The position numbers were made by a program, and so were the translations under genes. From an uncultured Porphyromonadaceae bacterium (GTDB lineage: Bacteria > Bacteroidota > Bacteroidia > Bacteroidales > Muribaculaceae): 64,000 bases of DNA. The stretch spans positions 62,001 to 126,000 of the forward strand of contig CAMCDS010000004.1 of the NCBI GenBank assembly GCA_945873625.1. The letters run 5' to 3'. Positions 23,413-33,120 of the stretch are shown here, one piece after another (the stretch's first letter is position 1; each line of letters begins with the position of its first letter). The notes beneath the pieces are model-generated. The model did not search any database and was not told where the DNA came from. It saw only the letters and a list, made by a program, of their open reading frames with translations.

Positions 23413-24657
23413 TCATCTGCCGAGCAGGCTTTCATAAAGCCGCAGGTAGTCTTTGTAGCGGTCGTGTTTGCTGAAATTCGCCTCCGCATGGGAGCGGCAC
23501 AGCGCCCTGAGCTCTTCCCGGTCGAGGTTCCGCAGCTCACGCACGGCCGAAAGCATCCCGGCCACGTCTCCCTGCTCCACGATGCGCCCCGTGGCCGGAG
23601 TAAGCGACTCCGGGCTGCCGCCGGTGCGATACGTTACCACCGGAGTGCCACACGCCTGCGCCTCAAGATTCACCGTAGGATAATTGTCCTGCCACGTAGG
23701 ATTGACAAACGCCGTGGCGGCCGAATAAAGTTCGGCGAGCTCGGCCACATTGTCGGTGCGCCTTATATACGTGATGCTCTTGGGGAGACTCTTCTCCTGC
23801 TCGGGAGTCATCTTCCCGACCATCACCAGACGCTCACCCCCGCGAAGCATCTCCGACATCTTCATAAGATCGTCGAAACCCTTTTCCTTAATCCAGATGC
23901 TCGCGAGGCCTAAGATTAAAGTATCGTCGGCGCCGATGCCATACTTGGCACGCACTCCCGAACCCTCGCGCGGCGAAAAGGCCTCAAGGTCGATACCGTT
24001 GTGTATCACCTCATAGCGATACCCCTTGAGGAACGAACGGCTCATCTCGCCCCGGATCCAGTCCGACACCGGCACAATCACAAACTTATCGGCCGGCACC
24101 GACAGGAAGGCATCGCGCTTCTGCCGGAAGTTCTTGGCCGAACGGTCGCGTACCCAGCTCCGCGGAAACGAACCGCGCTGAGGACAATGTCCGCAACCCC
24201 GCTCCCACCGGTCGCATCCGATGAACGAATAGTAATAGCAATGCCCCGTGTAGAGCCAGCAGTCGTGCACGGTCCATATCACCGGTTTGCCACACTCTGC
24301 CAGATAACGGAAAAGCATCGGATAATTAAGGAAATATCCATGAATGTTGTGGATATGGATGATGTCGGGGTCTATGCGCTCGATGTCGGCGATAAACCGG
24401 CGCGTAGCCCGGCGCGAACCGAGGCCATGACGGTCCAGAAGACGCGTCGAAAGGCCATGCACGGCCACATCGAGGCGCGTCCCCACAGGCACCGTCTGCG
24501 ACGTAGACGCCATATCGCCGTCGCGACCACGGCTGAATGCCAAATAACTCTCCCAACCCGCATCCATGGCCACCTCGCCGATCTCGCGCATGATGCGACC
24601 CGTCGACGTAGACTGCCTCAGCACAGGGTTAATCTGCAGCAACCGCCTCTTATCCAT
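23413..24657 (-). CDS. family 4 glycosyltransferase
   Basis: A 414-residue GT-B glycosyltransferase. The N-terminal part shows STSTGRIMREIGEVAMDAGW and IHIHNIHGYFLNYP. The donor side shows LGLASIWIKEKGFDDLM and TVNLEAQACGTPVVTYRTGG, with a GxP-type motif typical of WcaL/TuaC-like GT4 enzymes. The track start at 24669 is TTG; ATG 24657 (MDKRRLLQ) is preferred. Three cysteines in CDRWERGCGHCPQRG, as in several bacterial GT4 members, may bind a metal. Confidence 0.87.
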   Translation of the reverse strand: MDKRRLLQINPVLRQSTSTGRIMREIGEVAMDAGWESYLAFSRGRDGDMASTSQTVPVGTRLDVAVHGLSTRLLDRHGLGSRRATRRFIADIERIDPDIIHIHNIHGYFLNYPMLFRYLAECGKPVIWTVHDCWLYTGHCYYYSFIGCDRWERGCGHCPQRGSFPRSWVRDRSAKNFRQKRDAFLSVPADKFVIVPVSDWIRGEMSRSFLKGYRYEVIHNGIDLEAFSPREGSGVRAKYGIGADDTLILGLASIWIKEKGFDDLMKMSEMLRGGERLVMVGKMTPEQEKSLPKSITYIRRTDNVAELAELYSAATAFVNPTWQDNYPTVNLEAQACGTPVVTYRTGGSPESLTPATGRIVEQGDVAGMLSAVRELRNLDREELRALCRSHAEANFSKHDRYKDYLRLYESLLGR

Positions 24658-24725
24658 ATTGATACACAATTATAACAAGATTGCAAAAAGAACGTATCCG
24701 GAACAAACGCTCCGACTTCCAATCC

Positions 24726-25859
24726 TCACCTTAATCCCTCAAACAGGTCCATCCACATTTTCATCACCGCCTCCTCCGAGAAACGCTCCGTAACCTTGCG
24801 GGCCTCCAGACCCATGCGGCGGCGCAACTCCCCGTCGGTCATCACCTTAGCCATAGCCTCGGCGAGCCCCTCCACATCGCCATTGCCGACAAGCAACCCG
24901 TTCACCCCATCCTCAATAATATCCCTCGGCCCACACGGACATGCGAACGACACACAGGGCACTCCACACGTCATAGCCTCCACAAGAACCATTCCAAATC
25001 CCTCATAGTTAGAACTCATTACAAGCAGCGAACTCTTAAGATACTCCTCTACAATCTCGTTTGTAGGAGGATTAATCGCTGCATTGTCTTCCAATCCCAA
25101 ATCGGCTATCTTCCCTACAAGCATATCGTGCCATTCACCCTGTCCGAAAATGTCAAGACGCCAATCTCTCAATTCCGGGTGCTTCTTCATCACTATGCCC
25201 CAGGCATCAATCAGTCGGTCAAAACCCTTCTGATAATCCAACCGGCCTACAGCAATTACCCTTTTGTGTTTTAAATCAGATACATTGCTTGGTATTGAAT
25301 GAATGGAATTAGGGATAACGCTAATATTATCAGAATATTTCCAGTTCAAACTATCTTCTTCTGACAGTACGATAAATGCATCGAATTTTCTAACTAATGC
25401 ATCATCTTTCCTTGTACGCAATTTATCAGCTACTCCAAGCAGTCCCCGTCTGTTATACTGAAGCCTGAAATACTTTGAAAAGTGCAACTCAAGAATTTTC
25501 TTACTTCCGTCCGCTATATCGGGAATAAACCCAGACTCGCATGGGTACAGGCTAATGGTAAAGTCTGCATTGACCTTTTTTAAATAGTTGGTCAGCCTAC
25601 TTTTATGCAACCTTCTTTTTTTTAAATATCCAATAGTCTTCCCGACAGGACTTTTATCATTGTCAGAAGTATAATTTATATTTAAATCTATGAATTCAAC
25701 TTCTTTCGGGAAATCATAAAAGGGAGGTCTGCCTTGCTGATCAGTCGTAACAATCTTCACATCATGTCCGTGTCTCACCAACCACTTAACTTTGTTAAGC
25801 AGTACCCGTTCCATACCTCCGGGGTTATAAACCCCAAGTATGCAATAAACAAATCTCAT
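24726..25859 (-). CDS. family 4 glycosyltransferase spanning a base-composition boundary
   Basis: A 377-residue GT4 enzyme with GVYNPGGMERVLLNKVKWL at the N-terminus, AVGRLDYQKGFDRLIDAW before the donor site and NYEGFGMVLVEAMTCGVPCVSF for nucleotide-sugar binding. The first two thirds of the gene are AT-rich, while the last third (about 24726-25030) is GC-rich like the chromosome. This suggests recombination inside the conserved donor domain. Its ATG overlaps the end of the next upstream gene (ATGA). Confidence 0.87.
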   Translation of the reverse strand: MRFVYCILGVYNPGGMERVLLNKVKWLVRHGHDVKIVTTDQQGRPPFYDFPKEVEFIDLNINYTSDNDKSPVGKTIGYLKKRRLHKSRLTNYLKKVNADFTISLYPCESGFIPDIADGSKKILELHFSKYFRLQYNRRGLLGVADKLRTRKDDALVRKFDAFIVLSEEDSLNWKYSDNISVIPNSIHSIPSNVSDLKHKRVIAVGRLDYQKGFDRLIDAWGIVMKKHPELRDWRLDIFGQGEWHDMLVGKIADLGLEDNAAINPPTNEIVEEYLKSSLLVMSSNYEGFGMVLVEAMTCGVPCVSFACPCGPRDIIEDGVNGLLVGNGDVEGLAEAMAKVMTDGELRRRMGLEARKVTERFSEEAVMKMWMDLFEGLR

Positions 25860-26674
25860 AATTTTAAAGACCTTTTATCTTTCCTGATAAATTTCTTAAA
25901 TTTGAGAAATGCGAGGAGATAATATGGATTGCGTATGGATGTCTTAATAACCCATATTTTCTCTCTCATTGTTTTGGATGTCCATGGCTTTGTATGGCCG
26001 ATGAAATGCACCACCTTTATAGGCTTTCCTCTTTTGCCATTCCAGCAAAATCCATAACGAGTGCAATAAACGTTTATCCAATCCGCAACCATATTATATC
26101 CCTCAGGCAGCAACAGTTCTCTATGATTCTCCCAATCTTTAAAATAATGTTGTATTATATCTTGATCACCCACAGAGATTCTTTTCCTCTGGAATTCATC
26201 AATTACCAGTGGTGCCATCTCTATTAACTGCGTTTCTGTTTCTTTATCAGGGCGGACAACCATTAAACCGGAGTTAAGCTTAGTCCATCCAAACATCGAA
26301 GCTCCGGCAACTGCGGCTGACCATTCAGGTGCGTCAAACAAGCTATCGATATTTGCCCGAACAAGCATATCTGAATCCAGAAACACAATTTTCTCAAACT
26401 GAGTCAGTCCCCACATTTTCAGTTTATCAAATGTAAAAGACCAGTGCGTGTATGATTCGCAGCTCTCATTGGCCGATACGTCATTCAGATTGCCACTTAA
26501 CCTTATTACATTAATACCACGTGAAATGAGTTCATCGTCCAGCCCTTGTTCTGCATTCGCAGACAACATACAATATAACGGATATTTACTCCCGACTGAC
26601 TGAAGAGAGCGAAACAGCCCGATGACTCCCAGTAAGTATCTCCTATTGGAAAGAAGCGTTACGTATGCCTTCAT
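25856..26674 (-). CDS. family 8-like glycosyltransferase (glycogenin type)
   Basis: A 272-residue GT-A enzyme. It shows AYVTLLSNRRYLLGVIGLFRSL at the start, a DxD metal motif in KIVFLDSDMLV, LNSGLMVVRPD and the C-terminal VVHFIGHTKPW typical of glycogenin-like GT8 proteins. AT-rich. It overlaps the upstream GT8 gene by 32 bases and the downstream GT4 by four. The transferred sugar cannot be deduced. Confidence 0.85.
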   Translation of the reverse strand: MKAYVTLLSNRRYLLGVIGLFRSLQSVGSKYPLYCMLSANAEQGLDDELISRGINVIRLSGNLNDVSANESCESYTHWSFTFDKLKMWGLTQFEKIVFLDSDMLVRANIDSLFDAPEWSAAVAGASMFGWTKLNSGLMVVRPDKETETQLIEMAPLVIDEFQRKRISVGDQDIIQHYFKDWENHRELLLPEGYNMVADWINVYCTRYGFCWNGKRGKPIKVVHFIGHTKPWTSKTMREKIWVIKTSIRNPYYLLAFLKFKKFIRKDKRSLKL

Positions 26675-27650
26675 TTTTTATTTTCTTAAGTTCCGACTCC
26701 ACTATCTTTTTGGAAATTCTTGGATGATTATAATATTGGTCTATATGGAATTTGCTTTGCTTTGAAATTATATGCAATCTGCTAAGCAAAATTCGGGCAA
26801 TCCATTTGACCATCGTCTTCCTGTAATTGATTTTTATTCTCTTAAAAATGTCATAGTCACCATATCTATTAAAAACAGACCACCATAATCCGGCATGTGG
26901 AGACTTATTTTTAGCATATATCCATGGTTGATACCCTGCATAATGGACAATTACGGGGTGCTCAAACAACTCTATCACAATATCCGGATTCTCCGACATG
27001 AACTCATGATTCCGAAAATAAGACACAAGAACGCCATATTTCGGATGAAGAGCAATTTTCTTGGAACTGCATACTTTATTTATACAATCTTGATCAAAGA
27101 AATGCAGTTTTTCCTTATTCTCGCGAGCGTATGAAATAATCTTTTCAGATGTCTTCTCTTCTCGCCAAAGCTTTAGATTCATCAGCAATACGCCTGCACA
27201 TATATAAACACCGGATTTATCCAGATTCAAACGATTAAAGACTTCATCGTTATAATTCTGAGTATCTACAGCTCCAGCTACAAGAGCTTCTTCCATATCC
27301 ATTCCAAACAGGTCGTCAAGACAGCCATTTACAATGACATCACAGTCCAAATAAAGGACTTTGTCTACGTCGGGTAAAATTTCCGGCAACAATATTCTAT
27401 ACCATGTAGCAATAGACCATTCGGAATTAGACGGAAGAACATTCTTGAAATCATCGGCATTCACAATATGGATCTCGATATTTGCATGCATACCGAGAAA
27501 TATGCGCTCCATATCTCTGCTAATGCCATCACTGATTATATGAATCCTGACATTGTCTTTTTCAGACATATTGTCAATAATGGATTGTATAGTGATGCAG
27601 GCGAATGGCGCATAGTTGTCATCGCAGCAAACACAAAAGTTCTTATCCAT
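26643..27650 (-). CDS. family 8 glycosyltransferase
   Basis: A 335-residue LPS-type galactosyl/glucosyltransferase-like protein with FCVCCDDNYAPFACITIQSI, DxD in KVLYLDCDVIVNGCLDDLF, ICAGVLLMNLKLWRE and VIVHYAGYQPW. This set of motifs is characteristic of GT8 retaining enzymes such as RfaI/RfaJ. AT-rich; starts 18 bases after the acyltransferase gene. Confidence 0.88.
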   Translation of the reverse strand: MDKNFCVCCDDNYAPFACITIQSIIDNMSEKDNVRIHIISDGISRDMERIFLGMHANIEIHIVNADDFKNVLPSNSEWSIATWYRILLPEILPDVDKVLYLDCDVIVNGCLDDLFGMDMEEALVAGAVDTQNYNDEVFNRLNLDKSGVYICAGVLLMNLKLWREEKTSEKIISYARENKEKLHFFDQDCINKVCSSKKIALHPKYGVLVSYFRNHEFMSENPDIVIELFEHPVIVHYAGYQPWIYAKNKSPHAGLWWSVFNRYGDYDIFKRIKINYRKTMVKWIARILLSRLHIISKQSKFHIDQYYNHPRISKKIVESELKKIKNEGIRNASFQ

Positions 27651-27668
27651 TTTTAATTGAATATCATT

Positions 27669-28697
27669 TCAACTTTTCTTATACGCTTTTCCCAATAGAA
27701 AGGGGAAATACTTATTCACAATGATTGCGATTGGAGCAAGCAAAACAGAAGCAACCAGCATCAATACCAGAGCCCAAATACCCCAATCTGAGAACAAACC
27801 GAATTTTCGCGCAATCATATACATTATACTTATAATTTTTGATTGCATTCCATAATACGCCAATGAGTTTACACCAATGAATACAAGGAAACGCACTCCT
27901 ATATTAGAATTCCAGCGTTCTATCCATCTACAGAACGAAACTATAAAACCTGTTCCCGTAATAAGATTAAACATGAACGCAGATATATTGCCATAAATCA
28001 AAAGATGGGCATCAAAAGGAAGATTCTTATACCCATAGATTGAAGTGAAATATAAAACGCCCCATATTATAGCATGCCATCCATAGCTTTTAATAATTGG
28101 TTTTCCTCGATTGGCTTTCCGGATTTCCCTGTCGAGAAGACGATATGCGTATCCTCCGAACAACATAGGCAGGAATACGCATGCGTTTACTATATGCCAT
28201 GGCAATGGTATCCTAATGAAATTAGCCCATAGGAGGCCTAAAGCAGAAAAAGCTATGCATACTACAAATTGAGTTACTCTACGATTTGTCAGCTTCAGAA
28301 TATAAAAAAGCTGTATCTGCATTATGAAAAGGCAAGCGACAAACCACATATCGTCACCATGACCCGGAAATTGCGCAAATATACCGATTAGACGACTTTT
28401 CCAATCAATATTTCTGGCAACCACGGATAGCAACATATTGATTATTCCGAAACACAGAACGGGCACAACAAGTGTTTTAATTTTCTTTATAAAAAACTCT
28501 TTAGCCGTCAAACGTTCTGTAAACGTGTATCCGCTTACAAAAAAGAATCCGCTCAGAACATACGGATCCACAAAAACCTTCTCTATATCGACTGGGTCGA
28601 GATGTATCAATAATATAGACATCATGCATACACCCTTCACGATATCTATCCAATCAAATCGGAGTTCTCCCATTCTATCAGATGCTGTATGCCTCAT
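27669..28697 (-). CDS. membrane acyltransferase (acyltransferase 3 family)
   Basis: A 342-residue multi-pass protein with about ten hydrophobic segments and the family-3 N-terminal pattern DIVKGVCMMSILLIHL, where the histidine is catalytic. Family members O-acetylate or otherwise acylate surface polysaccharides. The ATG at 28697 overlaps the wzy-like gene by 20 bases; an internal ATG at 28673 is possible. It is the intact one of two such genes in the locus, the other being frameshifted. Confidence 0.85.
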   Translation of the reverse strand: MRHTASDRMGELRFDWIDIVKGVCMMSILLIHLDPVDIEKVFVDPYVLSGFFFVSGYTFTERLTAKEFFIKKIKTLVVPVLCFGIINMLLSVVARNIDWKSRLIGIFAQFPGHGDDMWFVACLFIMQIQLFYILKLTNRRVTQFVVCIAFSALGLLWANFIRIPLPWHIVNACVFLPMLFGGYAYRLLDREIRKANRGKPIIKSYGWHAIIWGVLYFTSIYGYKNLPFDAHLLIYGNISAFMFNLITGTGFIVSFCRWIERWNSNIGVRFLVFIGVNSLAYYGMQSKIISIMYMIARKFGLFSDWGIWALVLMLVASVLLAPIAIIVNKYFPFLLGKAYKKS

Positions 28698-30003
28698 ATT
28701 CCTCTATGAATTTCTGCTGCTCTTCCTGCGTGCGAGACATTCCGATGGCCAAAAATATTGCATAAACGCAAAATATATCCGTTGCCACCTTCATCCATAT
28801 TATTAACTGTAGTACATATAGCAGATAAAACGTGATTTTATACTCCGGGAAATATTTGGCACACATCATGGCAGATTTCAGGATAAACAGCGCGAAGACA
28901 ATCAAAAAAAACACACCTCCATAATAGATAAAGCGCACATAGCCCACATCAGAAGCCTGATAGTAACCTCTCCATCTGGGGCCCACATAATATTCCTCAT
29001 TATCGGTTGTTTCAATGAATCCGTCTCCGATAATCCACGTATGCAGACTATCGGGCCATCTGTACATTGTTTTTAAGATTTCATTTGATCTCACATTCCA
29101 TTCTCCCGTCTCCACAAGACTTACGAATCCCTCAAAACCATATCTGAAGTCTTTTCTGAAATTAGTATCACTTTTATAGAGAAATGCCACAACTATAACC
29201 GCAACCATTACAAAACCGCTTAACCACTTAATCGATTTTCCTATAGCATAATCTCCTCTGAAACGAAAATAAAAGGCATTTCCTATAATAAGCACTATAC
29301 CGATACCGAAGCCAAAGATTGTGGTTCGGGAAAGCATATTACCAATAACCGTTATTGTGAAAAATGCCATTAGATACGAAAAAACGTAAAACTTTTTGTG
29401 CCAATAGAGTCTTATGAAGTTGTAGAATATTCCGCCCATAAGAGTTAATACTGCAGCAAATCTTATTCCGGCAGGATCATAGGAGCATCCTATTCCATAA
29501 AGTCTGGATGCGTTTTCCGCATAGTCGATGTCGGCGGGATCAAGCAGGCGCACCTGGATAAAGAAATCTTTAAACGCGGGGTAGCGATTGATCAGGATTG
29601 CAATTATACATTGTGCCACACACGTCGCCGCAAGATAATATGTCAGAACCAATACATCAGGAGACGAATGAATCCATCTTAGATAAATCACTAATGTATA
29701 AGCACCTGCAAGCCAAACAAGCGCCGAGAATATATAACTGACATAAGTATAGTCGTGAGTATTGTTTATAACCACAGAAAGCAGACAAGCAGCCGAGACC
29801 GCGAGTCCGAACAAGACCAGGACTACGAGATTTGAATCTATTCCGGCACCTGTGGTTTTACTCTTCCGGTATAGCAACAGCGGTAAAGCCACAACTGCCA
29901 TAACGAGTTTTGTATTTACCCCCGGATAACCCGTTATATGAGGCGGGAAAATATAGAAACTAGTCAATATCACCCCCACAACTATGGCTATTATATTAGG
30001 CAT
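28678..30003 (-). CDS. Wzy-like oligosaccharide repeat-unit polymerase
   Basis: A 441-residue integral membrane protein with about ten to twelve hydrophobic segments and one large hydrophilic loop (about residues 265-345), the usual outline of Wzy polymerases. Wzy joins flipped repeat units in the periplasm. No sharp motif exists for the family, so the call rests on topology, AT-rich composition and position among glycosyltransferases and a flippase. Confidence 0.78.
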   Translation of the reverse strand: MPNIIAIVVGVILTSFYIFPPHITGYPGVNTKLVMAVVALPLLLYRKSKTTGAGIDSNLVVLVLFGLAVSAACLLSVVINNTHDYTYVSYIFSALVWLAGAYTLVIYLRWIHSSPDVLVLTYYLAATCVAQCIIAILINRYPAFKDFFIQVRLLDPADIDYAENASRLYGIGCSYDPAGIRFAAVLTLMGGIFYNFIRLYWHKKFYVFSYLMAFFTITVIGNMLSRTTIFGFGIGIVLIIGNAFYFRFRGDYAIGKSIKWLSGFVMVAVIVVAFLYKSDTNFRKDFRYGFEGFVSLVETGEWNVRSNEILKTMYRWPDSLHTWIIGDGFIETTDNEEYYVGPRWRGYYQASDVGYVRFIYYGGVFFLIVFALFILKSAMMCAKYFPEYKITFYLLYVLQLIIWMKVATDIFCVYAIFLAIGMSRTQEEQQKFIEEYEAYSI

Positions 30004-30005
30004 TC

Positions 30006-31004
30006 TCAGTTACTTTTATTAAATATCAACTTGTATGCGACTTTGTCAAGCAAAAACGAATAAAAGCGAATTACTCCGAACCATCCCGATTTCGCAAACA
30101 GTTGTATATACCGGGATCTTGACGATATATACCTGTTGCGCTTTATAAACCTATTCGATTCTGGATACCATTCTCTCCATAACTTATGAAATCTTTTATG
30201 GTCTTTCATCAGAAGGAATGGGAATTTAACCTCAAGCTTCAGAAATTCTATCTCTGTATCATAAGCGTTTCCGAATTTTTCTTTCAAATAGCAGGAAAGG
30301 GAATGCACATTCTTCCGCAGCTGTCGAAGATGTTTTTCAGAATACGTATTGCTGAAAGCTCCCGTATTGGTTTTTACGTAATGATAAAACGCCATAGGGA
30401 CATAGACAGCTCTTGTTGCATTAGCAAAAAGTCGAATCATTGTCAGATCCTCACCCATTCCAAGCCCGGAGGGGAATTCCACAGATGAAGATTCATATAA
30501 ATGCCGGCGCACTAACTTATTCCATACATTGAATTTCATCGCACCACCAAGCATTCCTCTGACGGCTTCATCGGGACTGCTGTATGATGGCTGTTTCATG
30601 TATCTGTCTCCGTTTTCAGTAGTCAGAAACCAATCGCACCACACAATATCCGCATCCTCACATTTTGCAGTGTCATACAGCATCGCAAGCATTCCTGGGT
30701 CTGCATAGTCATCGCTGTCGAAGTGAAAAACATATTCTCCGCGGGCTGCAGAAAGCCCGGTGTTTCGCGCATCGGGAAGGCCCTTGTTCGCTTCATGCCT
30801 GACTATCCTGATGTCCGGAAGTATACCTTTGTGATTTCGGATAACAGAATCGGCGATTTGCATCGAACGGTCTTTAGTGGCATCGTCTACGATGATGAGT
30901 TCTATCCCTCTGAGAGTCTGATTCAGTATCGACTCAATGCATCTGGCGATAAACTTTTCGACACCATAGACGGGCACGATGACACTAACCTTTATATCTT
31001 CCAT
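30006..31004 (-). CDS. family 2 glycosyltransferase
   Basis: A 332-residue GT-A enzyme with VSVIVPVYGVEKFIARCIES, LIIVDDATKDRS, NKGLPDARNTGLSAARGEY, the HFDSDDYADP metal site, and VWNKLVRRHLY plus GEDLTM further on, a typical GT2 pattern of capsule loci. The track begins at 31154, but the extra 50 residues are shadow sequence of the upstream gene; ATG 31004 starts MEDIKVSVIVPVYG and overlaps the preceding GT8 by 20 bases. Confidence 0.9.
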   Translation of the reverse strand: MEDIKVSVIVPVYGVEKFIARCIESILNQTLRGIELIIVDDATKDRSMQIADSVIRNHKGILPDIRIVRHEANKGLPDARNTGLSAARGEYVFHFDSDDYADPGMLAMLYDTAKCEDADIVWCDWFLTTENGDRYMKQPSYSSPDEAVRGMLGGAMKFNVWNKLVRRHLYESSSVEFPSGLGMGEDLTMIRLFANATRAVYVPMAFYHYVKTNTGAFSNTYSEKHLRQLRKNVHSLSCYLKEKFGNAYDTEIEFLKLEVKFPFLLMKDHKRFHKLWREWYPESNRFIKRNRYISSRSRYIQLFAKSGWFGVIRFYSFLLDKVAYKLIFNKSN

Positions 31005-31917
31005 ATAAAAAATACCGGGCAAGATTTTTAACTCGTTTCCATAGGGGCAAAGAATCAAGAAGCATTGTCTTGTCGAAAAAGAACTTGAAATATCGCTTCT
31101 CATCAAATATTGGCGACTTCCTGTAATATTCCCACCAGATGTCAAAAGCCACACTATATCTTTGCCACGGCTTATATCCGCTATAATGGATTGTGCCTTC
31201 TTTTCTGGCTCGTTCTATGTCAGAGGGTTTTATCCATTCCGGAAGTTTCAGGCTCGGCTGGTAAAACTGGATATATGCGCAATCGTTGACATTCCAGCAT
31301 GGGGGCAGTAATTTTATGCGGCCGGCGCACACGATATTCACAGTATCCTGATCCTGATATCGATAATTGTTTGCTGCCTCCTTCTTGAACTCTGCCGTAA
31401 GGTTATCCTGTCGCATCAGCTTCAGATTGAATATCATGAAACCCGCCTGCACATAATTCCACAAATTCACTCCTTTAAGCGAATCGATGTGTTGCTTCTC
31501 ATAAGCATTCATGCCTATATCAAGGGAGGCAGCCACATAGTTATCGCCCAAATCAGTGTTAAACACCTCCCACAAATCCTGACGGAAGATTATATCAACA
31601 TCAGAATAAATGGCTTTATCTATGTCTGTGAAGAGATCCGGTATAAGAAGCCTGTAGTATGTGGCTTTAGTCACATGTCTTATTTCAAAGGCGTTCTCAT
31701 AAGTTTCATCTACCGGGTAGAACGATAATCTACAGTTCTTGAAGTTCCCCGTGACTTTTCTCAAGGTATCTTCATCAAGATGCACAGAAGGAGAGTGAAG
31801 CACCCTGATATCATAGAAAGTATCTGAATTTGCATTGACCAGCAACGAGGTGAAGCAGACGCCGGCTGCTTCTATCAGATTATTGTCAAATGCAAATACA
31901 ATGGGAATTACATTCAT
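30985..31917 (-). CDS. family 8 glycosyltransferase
   Basis: A 310-residue GT8 enzyme with IPIVFAFDNNLIEAAGVCF, a DxD-type site in KAIYSDVDIIFRQDLW, VQAGFMIFNLKLMR and IHYSGYKPWQRY near the end. AT-rich. Its start overlaps the last bases of the broken acyltransferase, suggesting the operon was continuous before that gene was damaged. Confidence 0.87.
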   Translation of the reverse strand: MNVIPIVFAFDNNLIEAAGVCFTSLLVNANSDTFYDIRVLHSPSVHLDEDTLRKVTGNFKNCRLSFYPVDETYENAFEIRHVTKATYYRLLIPDLFTDIDKAIYSDVDIIFRQDLWEVFNTDLGDNYVAASLDIGMNAYEKQHIDSLKGVNLWNYVQAGFMIFNLKLMRQDNLTAEFKKEAANNYRYQDQDTVNIVCAGRIKLLPPCWNVNDCAYIQFYQPSLKLPEWIKPSDIERARKEGTIHYSGYKPWQRYSVAFDIWWEYYRKSPIFDEKRYFKFFFDKTMLLDSLPLWKRVKNLARYFLYGRYKG

Positions 31918-32995
31918 TGATCTTGCGTTTTTGAGTATGCGAATCTTTTAATGGTATGAAATCTCGAGAGTCTTATCTCCTGTCGGCTTAAGAATTTATA
32001 AAGTATCTGTCGCGGTTGGTCAAGCAGGATTGCAATCGCCATTATGCATACGATTAATATCGAGATAACACCGATATACGCTATTCCCGAGTACCCGTTA
32101 AAAATATAGACTCCTAACGGAAATACGATAGGCCCCCACACCGGAGGAGTTGAGTGAATCAGGTAAATTGCAAAACTTGATTTTGCAATTTTGTTAAGAT
32201 TAGGACTTGTCCCGATATTCAGAGATCTAAACCAATAGAAAAGGGCTATGCCTTGTATGATCACGAAGGGATTAACATAGCTCTAGAAAGCCCTTGATAA
32301 TTCACATAGCCCAATCCTACATAAATTAAGACATTAATCACCGAGCATCCGAAATATATCATTGCCGGGCGCTTGACACCGTCCCGATGATATATGCTTA
32401 AATACCTTGCCAATAAATAGATTGAGCAAAATGTAAATACCGAATATCCCTGATTGATATACTCCGTGCTTCCGGTAAGTCCGTAAACTGTCTGGAAAAG
32501 CAAAATCAGCACAATAGTCTGTCGGAATTGTCTTCTGCTGACAGAATCTGCAAATATATTCAGAACCGGACTCAAAATAATTAATGCCAGATAAGCCTTT
32601 TCAAACCAGCATGAATCTCCAAAACCAAAACAACGCAGCAATCCCATGGGCGGGAAATCATTTATTCCTATAATAAATAGGAATAAGAATGCCCCTAAGG
32701 AAAAATATAGACATTGGAACAGGAAACCTGATATGGTCTTAATGGAAAATCTGATACCAAACCATCCGGATATGAAAACAAAAACTATGACGCAGCATTT
32801 AGATAATGAAGAAAACACCACTCTCGCTACATTTCCGACAGGATTATTGACTATGTCATTTAAATCAGGAATACCATTTATATGAAAATCCAAATGACAA
32901 ATCAATACCATTACCATTGCAATCAATCTAAGCAATTCTATGTTAGATTCGCGTTGGTTCAACTTGTCCCGTTCTACTCTTGACAATGGTTGCAT
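31914..32995 (-). pseudogene. frameshifted membrane acyltransferase (acyltransferase 3 family)
   Basis: Two ORFs together make one family-3 acyltransferase. The first (32995-32261) holds the N-terminal NIELLRLIAMVMVLICHL with the catalytic histidine and about seven membrane segments. The second (32264-31914) holds the C-terminal segments. At the junction the first frame runs GLSRAMLIPS and stops, while the other frame reads SYVNPFVIIQGIALFYWF, the sequence expected for this family, so a one-base indel near TCTAGAGC (about 32280) explains the break. It may be a true pseudogene, a phase-off state or a sequencing error; no long homopolymer is present at the site. Confidence 0.82.
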
Positions 32996-33120
32996 TTATT
33001 AATAACAAGACTACGTTTTTATAAACGACAGGCTTACAATCGCGGCATTTGCACTATATTTACAAATCATGGATTGTCTGTAACCCTACGATATTTGTTC
33101 CCGACGATAGTATCATAACA

